64,000 bases of DNA from Oxyruncus cristatus (Eukaryota > Chordata > Aves > Passeriformes > Cotingidae): assembly GCA_013399855.1 (NCBI GenBank), contig VXAY01004337.1:964068-1028067 (forward strand), in the 5' to 3' direction. The notes below the pieces were generated by a model. The model was given only the letters and a program-made list of their open reading frames with translations. It was not told the DNA's origin and did not search any database. Positions 1-13,229 of the stretch are shown piece after piece (the first letter of the stretch is position 1; every line of letters starts with the position of its first letter). Position numbers and translations under genes: made by a program.

Positions 1-81
1 AAAAAAAAAAAAAAAAAACCACCAAACTAAAAAACCCCACAAACAAACAAACAACAAAAAAACCCAACAACAACAAAACCC
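1..81. repeat. A-rich low-complexity sequence
   Basis: The window opens with a run of 18 A followed by A/C-rich sequence containing CAAA and CAA units. It may be the A-rich end of a retroposed element cut by the window edge, but no element body is visible, so this is only a low-complexity call. Confidence 0.7.
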
Positions 82-3000
82 CTGAGCTACTGAAAAGTGA
101 AAGCTGCTTTCTGACCCTATAATAAACACAGTAAGATTGGTGATAGTGAGAACTGCCCCTCCAGCCTGTGTTTGCTCAGCCTCAGGGGCAGCCCAAGCTA
201 TCAAAAAAGCATCAGTGGCTCCTGACACTCCATGTTTCTCTTACTAGTGTGTGGAGGTAGGAGAGTGAAGTTTAGAAAAGGTTGGGACAGAGAGAGACCA
301 CATCTAGAGGTTTGTATTATTTTCTCATATCAGAGAGCCTAAAAACCATGTTAAAGAGTTTGCATTTCCTTCCATGTACAAGCCTGACCTAAAGATATTG
401 TATAATTTTTAGGGAACTATGGCACTTGTGAGAGTTGGTTCATCACCATACCCTTCAGGTTTCACACAGCTAGAATGGCCCTGACATCAGCAGGGATATA
501 CTGTCATGAATCTCGAGTAACATGGTGGTGACTAAGTCCAGGAGTCTTTCTGGAGTCTTTGACTGTTTGTGCAAATTTGGCTCCAAACACATAAGACAGA
601 GGATTGTGCACAGAACTCTTGCAGGTTATAGCACAGCAGCAGTAGGTGTGTGTGTAAGATCAAAAAAATTTGACCATAGTGGGTTATTTTTTATATTTGT
701 CCCCTATGAACTGATATGAAATTATCAAACCACTTACTTTCAGATGCTTAGCAATTATCAAATAATTATTTCAGTAACTTCTCACTTATCAATCACTCTC
801 ATGGTTTGGGCCCAGCCTTTATCCATTCAGATTTTGTAGTAAATTTAAAAGTTGTTCTATAGTTTCTTCAAGTCCTCTGCTTTATCAAAGAAAAGTCCTA
901 AAGCATAAGTTTCCCTGCTTTTTCTATTCAGACTCTCTCTGAGGTAATCCGAGGTGTGAAGTATCATTGGTAGGAATAAAAGAACATTCTCAACAGTCAT
1001 TAAATATTTCTGTTCCTTTTGCTGAGATCTCCAGGCATGGTGGCTCACGTGACAATCTTTAAGACTGAAGAGAATAATTAATTTCGGATAGATGAGATTT
1101 TTAGTAAACAATACCAATACTTAATTCTCTTATACATCTCACAGGACTGGTGTGATAAAAACTGCCTTTGAATGCTGGAAAGGTGTTCACACCCGGTGTC
1201 TGGACTTGAGGAACCAGTGGAAGTTTCCAGCCCAACAAATGGTGAAAGATTGGCTCCTCCAGGGCAAATGGTTCAAAGTGGTAAAGCCGGAGTTTTTCTT
1301 TGAACCATCTATAAAGGAAGCAGAGGGAGACAAGGCTCACTAGCATCTGTGAATTTGGATCTCCAGGGTCAAAGGAACTGCAGAGAAGCTGCCCTTGTCA
1401 ACTATGTAAATTTGAGGCTAAATCTTTCCCTGTCTGCTCCCATCAAGGTGAATTGAGGTAGATGTCCAGCACATCCTCTGCCAAGGAGGGACTTGTTTGG
1501 GCAAAGCCAGAGCCCCCTGAGGGGAAACAGGTATGTATTGTTCAGGCTCCTTTAAACAGAAACAATCTCTGTCTTCAGCTGCCAGTTCTTGCTGACATCA
1601 GCATAGTATCTGGCTGGTTACAAGGTTGAACATATCCATACCTCGTTTAGCAAGCCAAGCTCCCTTGAGGCTATAGGAGAGAAAAAAAAAATATCTCAAT
1701 GCTATTTGTTCATGTCTGTTCCCTGATTTCATTGTGTATTTTTGTCCCTCCTAATTTGCTCCCTCATTCCTTCTCTGCTCTTTCTCATCTTCCTGGTTGT
1801 TTTTTTTCCTTTACTTCTCTAACTGTTCCTTCATTCTCCCTCCTGTTTTGTGTTCCTCCTTCTCTTTATGTCTGAGATTTGTCTTTCTGCCTGGTCTTCT
1901 GTACTGCTAATTCTGCCTGCTCTACCCTCCAACTTCCTTTTCTATCATGTCTCACCCTTTTCTTGCTTGATTTTCACTTTCACTGATGCTCTCTCTTTTA
2001 GTTGTTTTCAAGTGTTAAAATCTGACAAGAGGCTGAGTTTCCTGTTTTTGTGTCATGCACATGGCAGGCTTCCAGTGGAATTAGTGCCAAAGGAAGAACA
2101 GCAGCCCAGAGGAGATTTCACACTTTACAGCAATATTTAAAGCATTCTAAATCTGATTAGGGAATATGGCTGAAAGTCACATAGCTTCCTGGTCCTACAT
2201 AGCATTTTTTTAAGGCTGTCAGAGCAAAAAATGAAATACTGGAATTAAAGCCCCTAAGCAAGTTCCATGCTTAGTTCAGTGCTCCAACACCACGTCAAGT
2301 CAGCACACAAACATCTACTGCAATGGCTGGATTCCATAAGCTGCCTTTGGATCAAAAGTGCTGTTCAATTTTTCTCACTGTAAATCTCTTTTATGAATTC
2401 TTTCAGATTTACTCTGAGATCAGAATTTGACTTACAGGCATTATCTTTGACTAACAATGGGGAAAAGGTGAATGTGTCTGCATTGTGGAATCAGTAGGAA
2501 AAAAAGATATTGCAGATGTACTGATTTTTTCAGATGTAATAGAAATAGTGAATGAGCAAGCCAACCATCTGTAAGAAAAGAAAACACAAAGATGATAAGT
2601 CCTTGAGAAGAATGCCTTTTCTGTCTGTAGTAAAAAATGTATTTCACTGCTTATAATTCTATATACAGAGACCTGGGTACTTAAATATTCAAAACAATTT
2701 AAATTTTTTCTTAAAAGACATTCCATATCAGCTCACAATATTTTCACTATGAAATATTCTGAGACAAGAGATCTCCATGAGAAACCTCATGAGTCCCTTT
2801 TTTCCCAATTTCCACATTATTCTCAGTAAGGAAGAGAATGATGAATTTAATGAAGGTGCAGAATGCAGGAGTGCTGGTAAGAGATCTCACCTTTTTTTTT
2901 GGCTTGGAATTATTGGCATTGTCTCAGATTGGCAAAAGATTATACCCTTCACGACATAATCCATGTCAGTATCCTCTCCCTCCAGCTCCAGGGTTACATT

Positions 3001-3436
3001 TTCCATTTTTCCTTTGGTTTTTTTTCTCTGCTCATTTTCATTAAATTGAATACAAAATATAGAATCCAAACAACAAAAAGGAAAAAACAAAGCACAGGGA
3101 TCAGATCCAGCTACTAGAACACATTTCTGTGTGGGCTCAGAATCAAGGCTAGGTGACGAAGCCTCTTCCTTGAGCAGAAGACAATTTCCTTGCCACTGTG
3201 CTAAGGTTATTGCAATGCCAGCACCCCTAGATAACCATGCACAGCGTCTTACCACCCATTTGTCTCTCTCCCCACCTTTTTGCTTTGTCTTATATTGCTG
3301 CCAAGTACAGGGCTGGTCTGTGTAAGACTCAATATTGGGTAAAAGTGTTTTACAGAGCTTCTTTTTCAAAATAAATTTGAAATATTAATTTCAAAATTAA
3401 TATATAAATGAGAGAGAGAAAGAATAATATTCTTTA
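82..3436. other. Non-coding, no gene recognised
   Basis: AT-rich sequence with short chance reading frames only. A pyrimidine-rich tract lies around 1730-1990. I see no splice-bounded exon, RNA gene or repeat that I can name. Confidence 0.5.
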
Positions 3437-3670
3437 ATTAATGTGGAGCGTACCCTCAAGCTTTGCCTGGAGGTTCAGAGCACTGTCTGTAGCGAGCCCA
3501 TGCACTGACAGGTGGTCTAGGGCTGGGAGACGTAGAAATCTCCCAGAGGAACCAGTCAGTCAACATGGATTGTTGTTGATTCCTCCTGTTAGGTAATTGC
3601 TGAAGTAGAAGACAGGATTCAAGAAAAACTGTTCAAATAAAAGACTGTTGAATCTTGCAGTGCTGCTATC
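3437..3670 (+). repeat. Possible degenerate LTR-like repeat
   Basis: This block is less AT-rich than its surroundings. It begins with TGTGGAGCG and carries an AATAAA signal near its end, at about 3637, followed by a short G/T-containing stretch, an arrangement that resembles a solo LTR. I cannot see clear terminal repeats or a target duplication and do not recognise the family, so the call is weak. Confidence 0.2.
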
Positions 3671-3967
3671 TTTAAGATGATTTAAATGTAAAAAAAGTGC
3701 TGTGATAAAAAAATACTGTGATGATCATCACAGATCACCATCACTGGAAGCTGAACACTGAAGTCAGATGATTTTGCTACAAAGCAGCTTCTCCACAGAG
3801 TTTGTCTGGGACTGTCTAGCCTGCAAATGGCTAATGGTGCAAAGCCACACCACTCATGTAAAAGCTCCACTCCCAAGCTAAACTGCTGCTCTCTGGTTGC
3901 TGAAAATGATAAAAAAAAAAGACCATGTCATTATGCAAAACAGAATTTGAAAAATCTCAAATTTTGT

Positions 3968-4593
3968 GCAGCCAGGAGGACCAACCATGTCTTGGGGGGC
4001 ATCAGGCAAAGCATCACCAGCCGATTGAGGGAGGGGATTGTCCCACTCTGCTCTGCACTGGGGTGGCTTCACCTTGAATACTGTGGCAGTTTTGGGCACT
4101 GCAGTATAAGAAAGATATTAAGCCATTAGAGAGAGTCCAAAGGAGGACAACGAAGATGGTGAAGGGCCTTGAGTGGAAGCTGTATGAAGAGCAGCTGAGG
4201 TCACTTGATCTGTTCAGCCTGGAGAAGAGGAGTCTGAGGGGACACCTCACTGCAGTTACAACTTCCTTATGAGGGGAAGTGGAGGGGCAAGTACCAATCT
4301 CTTCACTCTTGTGACCAGTGACAGGACTTGAGTAAACAGCATGAAGCTGAATCACAGTAGGTTTAGGTTAGGTATCAGGAAACGGTTTTTAACCTGATGA
4401 GTGGTTGAGCACTGGAGCAGGCTCCCCAGGGAAGTGATCACAGCACCAAATCTCTCTGAGTTCAAGAAGTATTTGGACAATAGTCTCAGGCACAGCGTGT
4501 AATTCTTGCAGTGTCCCGTGCAGGGCCAAGAGTCGGACTCGATGATCCTCATGGGTCCATTCCAACTCAACATATTCTATGATTCTATGATTA
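3968..4593 (+). mobile_element. CR1 LINE, 5'-truncated copy, plus orientation
   Basis: The segment is clearly related to the block at 51.24-52.0 kb. They share the GGGGGGCATCAGGCAAAGCA and GGGAGGGGATTGTCCCACTC stretches. It corresponds to the last part of the CR1 ORF2 coding region plus the short 3' UTR, and it ends in ATTCTATGATTCTATGATT, the hallmark CR1 3' microsatellite. The reading frame has many stops, so this is a dead copy. Severe 5' truncation is normal for CR1. Confidence 0.93.
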
Positions 4594-7507
4594 ATTCTGC
4601 ATTGGAGTTTTCATCATCTGTAGCTGTTACGTACGTTTGACTAACCCTCTTTTACAGCCCTGCAAAGAAATCTTCAAAGAAACTCCAGGATCATGGCAGT
4701 GTAAGCACAAGCTTTAAGTCAGCTTTGCGTGACAGCTTCTGATTTATGCTTTAAAACACACCAACCAGATCTCTCTCTCAGTTTGTTCGTTACCACTTGC
4801 AAAACACATAAGGACATGCAGTGCCTTAATGTATCTCTCCCAGAATAAAGTCTTTATACATATTATATTAAATTAGATAGTTCAGAAAAAAATTGCACTT
4901 TCCTGAAGACTGGGGTTATGAAAAGACTATTTAGAAGCTCCTATTTTTAATTAACTGAAAATTCTGTAGCATTCTAGACAATTTTAATGTCCAAATTTTT
5001 TTCTCACTAAGTCCATTTAACTACTACCATTCCCATATAAATATTCATAAATATTGCTAAGAATGAAGTGTTGAATGTATTTTTTATATCAGTAGAATAT
5101 ACAGTAAAGGCATTTCTGTTATCCTTGAGGAAGTACTTAAGTAGATAAAGTAAATAATAATGTGAGTTACTAGCTTATATATTAACAACAGAATATTTGT
5201 TAGCTGCACATGTAAGAAGACTTCAAACAAATTTAGTAGTTCTAGTTGTAGTTCAATTCTTTGAAAGAAGATGGATTGGATTTATTTGTCGGAAAAAAGC
5301 TATTTCACAGTTAAGAAGAGAGACATATCTGAAACTCTTGAGTCATGGCTCTCATTAATGTGCAATAAAACACACTACATACTCTGCTTGGGTTAACCAT
5401 CATAGCTTTATGCAAGTGGTCTGAACTGTACACTTAACTCCAGATAAGACTCTGTCTCTGTGTAACTGGAAGATAACAAACTGCAGACATAGGAAAGAAG
5501 CAGCTTAACAAGAAATGGTCAGGAAAAGACAGATTGACTTTGTCTTCATTTGGTAACCTCAGGACATCAAATACAAGAGAAAGTCACGGAGCTTCAAAGT
5601 CTAAAAGGTGCACACAATCTAAGAGCTGTGTTCTGTCTTCTTAGGAGTCTGCCTGGGACACTAGCCAGAACAGCACTGCAACAGCACCTGACAGATAAAA
5701 TTACAGTATGAATCATTATGTCTCTGGTCTGCCAAACTGAGCTTTATTCAAGTTGCACCTTTAAGATAGATTACAGTTTATAATTTGATGGCATGTCCTG
5801 AAGCTAACTATCTTTAATTTCAAAGTGTTGTAGGCAGGTTGTTTATTGGTGCTGGGGTACAAATGTGGGTTTGTGTGATGAGAATTGAATGGATTTCAAA
5901 ATCCTAATGGTTTGTATAAATTTAAATGAAGTACCAGCTGGACATTTGCCAGGATAAGATGTCATTCTGGTAGAGCAGAATACTCAAGTATATTGAGCAA
6001 GCTCTTTGGATTAGTCTAAAAGAATAAAGGGCACTGTAACACTCCAGGAAGAGAAAATGTGGAATGCTTCAAAAGCAAGCATTCAAAATTGCATTGATAA
6101 TAAATTATTTAAATAGAATTTGGAATACGGAATTCTTGATGTTTGAAAGCTTTTTCTTGGATATGAGGAAGGAGGCAGGCAGACTAGACATGGAAGAAAG
6201 CCCTTTACAAGGCAGAAGGATATTGTTTTCATTAATGCTAGCATTATTGATAAGCTAATCTTCCAAAACAAATCAACTTAATCTATAATCTTTGAAGCTA
6301 TAGAATTGGTTGAGTACCACAGTAAGTATCATCCTTACAATTTTCATTTTAGACACTGTAGCAGTCAAAGGGTGATATAGCTTCAGGGAGTAACATGACA
6401 TAGTTTTAAGTTCAATTTAGCCTGCTGGTAAAGGGCCAAGCACTGGAATTTTTCAGTTGGCTTGACTGGGATGAGGAATGGACATATAGAAATCTTCAAT
6501 CATCAAATTGCCTTGATATGAATGACTGAATATAGGCTTAGTTAAACTAAACACTTTGTAATTGCCAACAAACTGCCTGCCTTATTAAGACTAGTAAAAA
6601 AGACTAACGCAATCCAAGAGTTTTTGTCTCTGTACCTAGACTTGTATCTCTCAATGAGTTTTGTAATCCATAGATCAAGGGATAGTATAGAAACAAAATA
6701 GATGTCAGTTTATAATTCAAAGCATTCTTACATTTGAGATATCAACTCACAAAAATAAAACATCTAACAGACTTCAGTGCAAGAATATGTATTTACTTTT
6801 TGTCTCTTCAGTAGTGCCCATTAAGGACCTGACATTCAGTTAATCAGTTGCAGATATGACCAAATCTGTGAAAAAGGGAAGCCTGATTTTGATGAGAGTA
6901 GTCATCACTAGATGCAGCTGATGTATTTTCTGGGATTATTTAAATTTAATTTTCAGTAATTACTTAAATTAGTGATATACGTTCTTAATATCAACTCCAA
7001 TTTAATATTGATTTTTGAGTGAGAATTTCTTCAAAAAGTTTTTACATATGAATATTTAACCAGAAAGCCCATGAAGAAACCCAGTGAGAAGACACAAGAA
7101 AGGTAGTATAATAGCTCCCCAAACCTGAAGATATGTATGAGGAATCTTGGCTCAGCTGAAAACCATCTGAAGTTTTAAGCCAGGTTCATTAGTAGTCACT
7201 GGTTGCTTTGTGCTGCTACACGTCAATGTAAAGCGAGTGAAATGTAATCATAAGTTAGGCCAGATCTACTGATCAGCCACTTTGCATTGCTGGGTGAACA
7301 CCAGCCAAAGAGACTGATCATTAATTGACCAGCAGTCAGGAACAGACATACTTTACAAGACTGGCATTGAGGACCAGGGGATAACTGTGTGCACTGTCAG
7401 AGAGCTATTAACAAATGAGGCCATCCCCGACTGCTTTTGCCCAACTGAGCTGAATCATGCAAATGAGTGAGTGAGGAAGGATGATGCTTGACTTTGCTAT
7501 CTCCAGG
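4594..7507. other. Non-coding, AT-rich
   Basis: AT-rich intergenic or intronic sequence with no exon-like segment, RNA gene or named repeat that I can support. The last part (about 7080-7570) is less AT-rich and has an AATAAA signal near 7546. It could be an old LTR, but I see no defined ends. Confidence 0.5.
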
Positions 7508-7539
7508 TATAGATACATCTATATATAGATGTATCTATA
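7508..7539. repeat. Perfect 32-bp palindrome
   Basis: The two 16-base halves are exact reverse complements, centred in an ATATAT core, with GATACATCTA in the left arm. In single-stranded form it could fold into a cruciform or hairpin. It sits just upstream of an AATAAA motif at about 7546. AT-rich palindromes of this size can arise by chance or from microsatellite inversion, and no function is shown. Confidence 0.85.
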
Positions 7540-7799
7540 TATCACAATAAAGATCTGCCCCTGCTTATCACCTACATCAGTTTCTATAGCAGTTGTTAAA
7601 AACATATTATCAATGTATATCCTCCATACAAAGTCTTCACGTGCGATTTTAGGAGATTTATCACTAAGGAAAGTTTGAACGCTCCTATGTTTTCACATTA
7701 TCGAACAAAATAACAGCCAAAAGTTGCATCCTCCGTGTGCACCAGAAAGGATGTGGCAACCCAGAGAGACCTCCCACAAAAACATGCAGCCATGAAGGT

Positions 7800-8958
7800 C
7801 TCAGGCTGCAGATTTCTTCTACCTGAACTTGTGGTAAAGCCTTTGACACCATTTCCCACAGCATTCTCCTGGAGAAACTGGCTTCCCATGGTGTGGACAG
7901 GTGATAAATAAAAGACCAGCTGGATGGCCACACCAAGGGAATGGTGGTAAATGGAGTTACATCCAGTCGGAATTTGGATCCAGTCACCAGTGGTGTTCTC
8001 AAGGGCTTAGTATTAGGGCCTGTCTTGTTTAATATCTTCACTGATGATCTGTATGAGGGCATTGAGTGCACTCTGAGTCAGTTTGCAGGCAACACCAAGC
8101 TGGGTGGGAGTGCTGATCTGCTGGAGGGTAGGAAGGCTCTGCAGGGGGATCTGGACAGGCTGCACTGATGGGCCAAGGACAGTTGTGTGAGGTTCAACAA
8201 GGCAAAGTGCTGGGTTCTGCACCAACCCCATGCAGTGCTACAGGTTGGGGAAAGAGTGGCTGGAAAGCTGCTCAGTGGAAAAGGACCTGGGGATGCTGGT
8301 CAACAGCCAACTGAACATCGGCCATCAGTGTGCCCAGGTGGCCAAGAAGGCCAATGGCATCCTGGCTTGTATCCCAAATAGTGTGGCAAGCAGAACTAGG
8401 GCAGTGATTGTCCTCCTGTACTTGGTACTGGTGAGGCCACACCTTGAATCTCATGTTCAGTTTTGGGCCCCTCACTACAAGAAGGATATTGGAGCGCGTC
8501 CAGAGAAGGGCAACGAAGTTGGTGAAGGGTGTGGAGCTCAAGTCTTCTGAGGAACAGCTGAGAGAGCTGCGGTTATTTAGCCTGCAGAAAAGTAGGCTCG
8601 GGGGAGACCTTATCTCTCTCTACAACTATCTGAAAGGAGGTTGTAGGAGGTGGGGGTCAGTATCTTCTTCATGGTAAGAGGCAATAGGACAAGAGGAAAT
8701 GACCTCAAGTTGCAGCAGGGAAGGTTTAGATTACATAAAAGGAAAAATTTCAGCATGGAGATGGTTGCCAAACATTAGAAGAGGTTGCCCAGAGAAGTGG
8801 TAGAATCACTGTTCCTGGAAGAGTTAAAAAAACACATGGGGATGTGGCTCTTGAGGACATGGTTTAGTAGTGAACTTGTTGTGGTGCTAGGGTGACAGTT
8901 GGACTTCATGATCTTAGTGGTCTTTCCCAGCCTTAATGATTCTATGATTCTATGATTC
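7800..8958 (+). mobile_element. CR1 LINE, longer truncated copy with reverse transcriptase remnants
   Basis: This is the longest CR1 copy in the window. Six-frame reading gives fragments of the CR1 reverse transcriptase: an AFDTI-like segment near 7835, a [18 protein letters not shown] segment near 8010, and downstream pieces ending in the C-terminal WAPHYKKDI region near 8465. The catalytic motif region that is normally FADD reads FAGN (about 8085), and the frame is interrupted, so the copy cannot be active. It ends in tandem ATTCTATG units. The 5' limit is uncertain and could lie as far left as about 7690. The 3' UTR is near 8800-8958. Confidence 0.92.
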
Positions 8959-9762
8959 AAACAGAGATGTGGGATAAAAGACTGCCAAATGACAAATTTC
9001 TAAAGTGACTGGTTTAGGTTTTTATGTTTTAAGTTAAAAATTAGTTAAAACATTTTATCTGTAAATTGTCACAAAAAACACTGTACCTACGCATAGGTGA
9101 TGCATCCTGTGACATATCATTGGTGATGCATCCTACAATCCACACAAAAGGATCTTGAACTTTGATGTGTACAAAACAAAGAAGTTTTGAGTATTGAATC
9201 ATTCTCTCAGATCTCTATATGAAGACACACACCAGAAACACACCACTGCTCTATGTTCCTTACAGTACATTTAAGGTCTGGAACTGAGAGGAAAAAAAAA
9301 TCACCCGTGGTGATGATTTTAGTGATTATATAAGCTTTCTATGATGTTCAGAAGGTGTAAAAAAGGTTGTCAAAGTAGGCATAGTCAGGATCATCTCTAA
9401 CAGCCTGCTGCTACTTCAGTATGAGGTCCTCAGTAAAGGGCTTGGAAGAATTATTTCTGGCCAGTTGAATCATAATGTCTTAGATGTGCTGATGAATGGT
9501 GTTGCTACACAAAACCTCTGAGTTCAGAAGCAACCTTAAAATGTCTGTTTCCAGTGCTATCAAAGATAGGAAGTATTGTAAAACTAATGTTACCCACATA
9601 AAGATAACAGCAGGAACATCAGTGATCATATGAGCATGTCACAGCTGTACCTGGACAGTGGGAAAGTCAGGGAACTAAAAGCAAGAGACAAAAAGTTTCA
9701 GAAGGTGAAACTTTTCCTTTACTGTGTGCTGTTATGTTTCATTTTTAATTGGCAAGGAAGAG
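8959..9762. other. Non-coding spacer between CR1 and tandem array
   Basis: There is no gene here. A short imperfect duplication of GGTGATGCATCCT lies at about 9095-9135. A moderately GC-rich stretch runs from about 9380 to 9700 into the tandem array, with no clear identity. Confidence 0.45.
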
Positions 9763-10420
9763 GTTTCAGAGAGCCATAAAGCCTACAGGTCCAGGGACAG
9801 TGGTCCTGGAAAAGGCATGCTAAGGACAGCATGACATTACACCAGTATTCCTTCCTCCACATCACTCTTATCTGGGATGCCGTGGAACTTGGAACCTTGA
9901 GCCTAAGCTCCAAGGTGACAATTAGGTTTAGGGTTGGGGTTCAGAGAACCAGCAAACATAGAGCTCAACCAACACTCGGGCTTGAAAAGGGATACCACAG
10001 TGAGCGCAACACTGCTCCTTCCACATTTTTCTAGTCTGGGCCACCCATAGTACCTGGTACATCAGCCTCAACCCCAGGCTGCCACTAAGGTCAAGGGATA
10101 GGGTTTGAGTTCAGAGAACCACAAGGTACAGCTCTGTGGACACTGGGGCTGGAAAAGGCATGGCAAGGGGAGCACAGCAATGCACCAACACTGCCTCTCC
10201 ACAACTTTCTTATCTGGGCCACACATGGTGCTGGGGTCCTCAGTCTCAACCCCAAGCCTCCCTTAGGTTTAGGGTTATGGTTAGGGTTCAGAGAACCACA
10301 AACATCCAGGGACAGTGGGAATGGGAAAGGCATGCCAAGGAGAGCACAGCACTGCGCCAACATTGCTCATTTCACATCTTTGTAATCTTGGCCACTTGTA
10401 GTGCTGGATACCTCTGTTTC
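9763..10420. repeat. Tandem repeat, about 175-bp unit, four diverged copies with TTAGGG motifs
   Basis: The anchor TTCAGAGAACC (with variants) recurs at 9765, 9940, 10110 and 10287, giving unit lengths of about 175, 170 and 177 bp. Within each unit the order is conserved: anchor, a CCAGGGACAGTGG-like block, AAAAGGCATG, an AGCACAGCA-like block, CCACA..TTTCTTATCTGGGCCAC, GTGCTGG and a CTCAACCCCA-like block. The boundary between units is telomere-like, with TTAGGG at 9928, 10269 and 10281. The copies differ enough that the array is not recent. It looks like a small satellite remnant or an internal repeat of an unidentified element. I do not recognise the family. Confidence 0.85.
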
Positions 10421-13229
10421 AGACTTCCTATGCCATTTATAGATTACATGAATCTTCCCTAATTCAAGGTATTTTAGGTACAAAGGACATCAGTTTAGTT
10501 TTTTACTGCTTGGAAAAACGATGAGCTTCTAAATTCCTTTAGAAGATACATTTTAAACAAACAAACAAACAAACAAATATTATACAGAAGGTAACAACTG
10601 TATCCTTTTTCCTATTGCATATGAAATATTTTGTACAGGCAAATGGGACTTCAGTCATTCTTTGTATTTGAAATCCAATAGAGGCAGTAAGAGTCAGGGC
10701 AGTTGTAAAAACTAGTAATACACTAGGTTGTTTGGGTTTTTTTGCAGGCTGTCTTTGCAACACATAAATTCCCAGAATCATGGCAATATTCTCCTTCACT
10801 CGAGTCAGGCTTGCCACTCAACTAGGAGCTGATCACTGGAGCTTAGTCTGATATACTCCTTCAGTGAGACAGATGAGAACCCTTCTTTTGGTAATTACAA
10901 ATTTACTGCCTGAATTGATTTACAGGCTTTATTTCAAGATAGCATTTATGTGTTTACACTGAAATAAACAGTGGACACAAGTTCATTCTTGTTTAAACTT
11001 GCTTTGAGGTAGTTCACATGTGTTCCTAACTCAGCCCTGGACTAAGATTTTGAGTTCTTGTCTGCCTGCCACTGTAAATCTTCTGTGACTGCTTAAATCC
11101 AAGGATTCACTCTGGATTTTGAAGTTTAAATGGATGCAGACTTGTCAGTTTTATCTTGGGGTTTATTTGCTTTTGGTTTTGCCTTCCTTTTCAACCTGAA
11201 ATAAAGCAAGCAGATGGAATCCCAAGTCTTTTGAGAATAATAGTGGGAAAGAAGTTTTGCATTGGTGTGCAAAAACAAGCTAGAGGACAATTTGTAATTT
11301 ATTGGTGCACTGCTGAGTCTGAAGTAATTGTGTGACTTCTGAGAAGCCTGAGGAGGCTGGGGGAAAGCACACATTAACATGGAAATGTTACTGGAAAATA
11401 GGGCAATATCAAACCAGTCAGTTCCCACAAAAATTGCTGATGTGGAAATAAAAGAAAAATTGTTATTTTTCTGGATTATGTTAAACTAAGTATGGATTAA
11501 GTTATATCAAACCCAAATAAATTTACAGCTTTTCTGTTTAGAAACCTGTGTTAATGGATATGAATACACGTATAAAGAATGATTTGTTTATTGACAGGCA
11601 AAGTATTCTGACATAATTATAACACTCCATGGTCTTTCTTAATGGATTGTGTGAATTTTGGAATCTATCTGGGTTTGCAGAAATTACTTACTGTGTTACT
11701 AGGTGCCAGCTGTGAGATAAGGCCCTGACAGCTTCTTAAAAATGCTGTTATTCATGTAAACTGATGTCATGGATAGCTAATCATTGCACGGTTTTGCATT
11801 CGTTTCCGAAAGCTAAAAAAGAAAACCAGCACTTCACTTTACTATTGTAAACATTTAGTGAAGTGGAGTATAAAATATTCTCTGGCTTTGGTCTTGTTCC
11901 ATGCCAGATAAAATAATAGTTTTTTAACTAATCACTCTTTCCTGTTACATTTGTTTGAGGAAAAAAGTTATACTAGGGTGTCTTTTACTGGCTCTGCAGC
12001 TTCACAGGGAATTTCTCACGGAATTTTTTTATGTGTAAAATCATCTGGGAAAAAAATTTAATGTAAGTACTTCTGAAGAGCAAAAGGTGACTGATCATGC
12101 AGTTTCACAATTACTTTATACAAGCTAATTGTAGGCTGTCCCCAGAGGAAGCACTCCCTTTCCCTGACCGTCTGTCTGTTCCTGTCTCCCCCCTGCATTG
12201 GCTGCCTGAGGGAAAGAGCAGGGCATGTGAGTGGGGTCAGCTTGCCAGGCTGACTGCAACTGCTCTGCTGTGTTTTCCAGAGTTCATTTTCTCTGCTCTG
12301 ATCTGTGAGCTAGTCTGGCTCAGCCCACAGCTGTTTGATTGGAAGCAATCGGAGCCTGCAACCAGAGTCAAGGAGGAGAGACCCGGACGGTTCTTTCTAG
12401 ATTGCAGTGAATTAGGCTTCACTGCACACATCACAGGTCAGCAACATAAAAATAGGTAACCTCAGCAACAGCGCAGCATTGGAGATAGCACTGAAAAATC
12501 TATCAAAAATCCAAAATTGTTCTAACATCAAAAAGGATATGAATCTGACATGATCAAGAGACAAAAAAGCCTCCATATAGGCAACTTACTGGGAAGCAAA
12601 AAGCTCTTTTTAGTTTATCACTTATTTAATAGCAGTGGTACTTCACAGAGACGGGACTTGATTCCTGGCACTCACAATGTAAGCCCTGGCTCCGTACATT
12701 GCAAGACAGAGGCACAGAGACCAGCCTACATCATGGGGTTGCAGACCTGAGGGATCAGACACTATACTAAATAATTAAACATGATAGTGGGAGAACTGAC
12801 CCAGACATTGACTAGACACATCTACATTAACTTACAAGAATAAAACTGTACTATTTCACAGTCTGCTGATGCTAGAAGCTAAGACCCTGCTTTCCTACGG
12901 TTTATCCTGGCCGTGTGCCACCACCTTTTCCAATTTTTTTGCCTCTATTACTGTCTAACCCATGGGTGAGCCAGGTCAGCTCACTAAGTAGTTTTCTACC
13001 AGCTCAGCCAGCAGATCCCAGAAACTATGGGACCATATGAGCAGTCTGAAGAAACCAAAAAGTCTGGCAGAGTGGAAACTATCCTTCTGTGGGCAGCCAG
13101 GCATCTGATTGTCTCAGCTGTAATGGGAATCCTCCCAGAAGCTCTCCAAAGTGCTAATTATTTGCATTTAGTTTATAGCACTAGTGACAGCTATAATCAG
13201 CTATAGCTGGTTATTTTTTACTTTAAAAA
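10421..13229. other. Non-coding, no gene recognised
   Basis: The stretch contains a perfect (AAAC)n microsatellite at 10555-10577. A relatively GC-rich segment at about 12130-12440 is open for 120 codons but lacks protein-like character, splice support or recognisable domains. Nothing else is identified. Confidence 0.45.
10555..10577. repeat. (AAAC)n microsatellite
   Basis: Five consecutive AAAC units plus a partial one form a simple repeat. Confidence 0.9.

Noticed and set aside
2887..3369. 160-codon open frame on the minus strand
   Set aside because: The composition looks random, there is no domain or splice support, and the overlapping plus-strand frames are equally open.
8230..8677. Open frames of 77-106 codons that look protein-like
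   Set aside because: They are remnants of the CR1 reverse transcriptase C-terminal region, not host genes.
12097..12459. 120-codon open frame on the plus strand
   Set aside because: It sits in a locally GC-rich stretch without recognisable domain, splice context or family resemblance.
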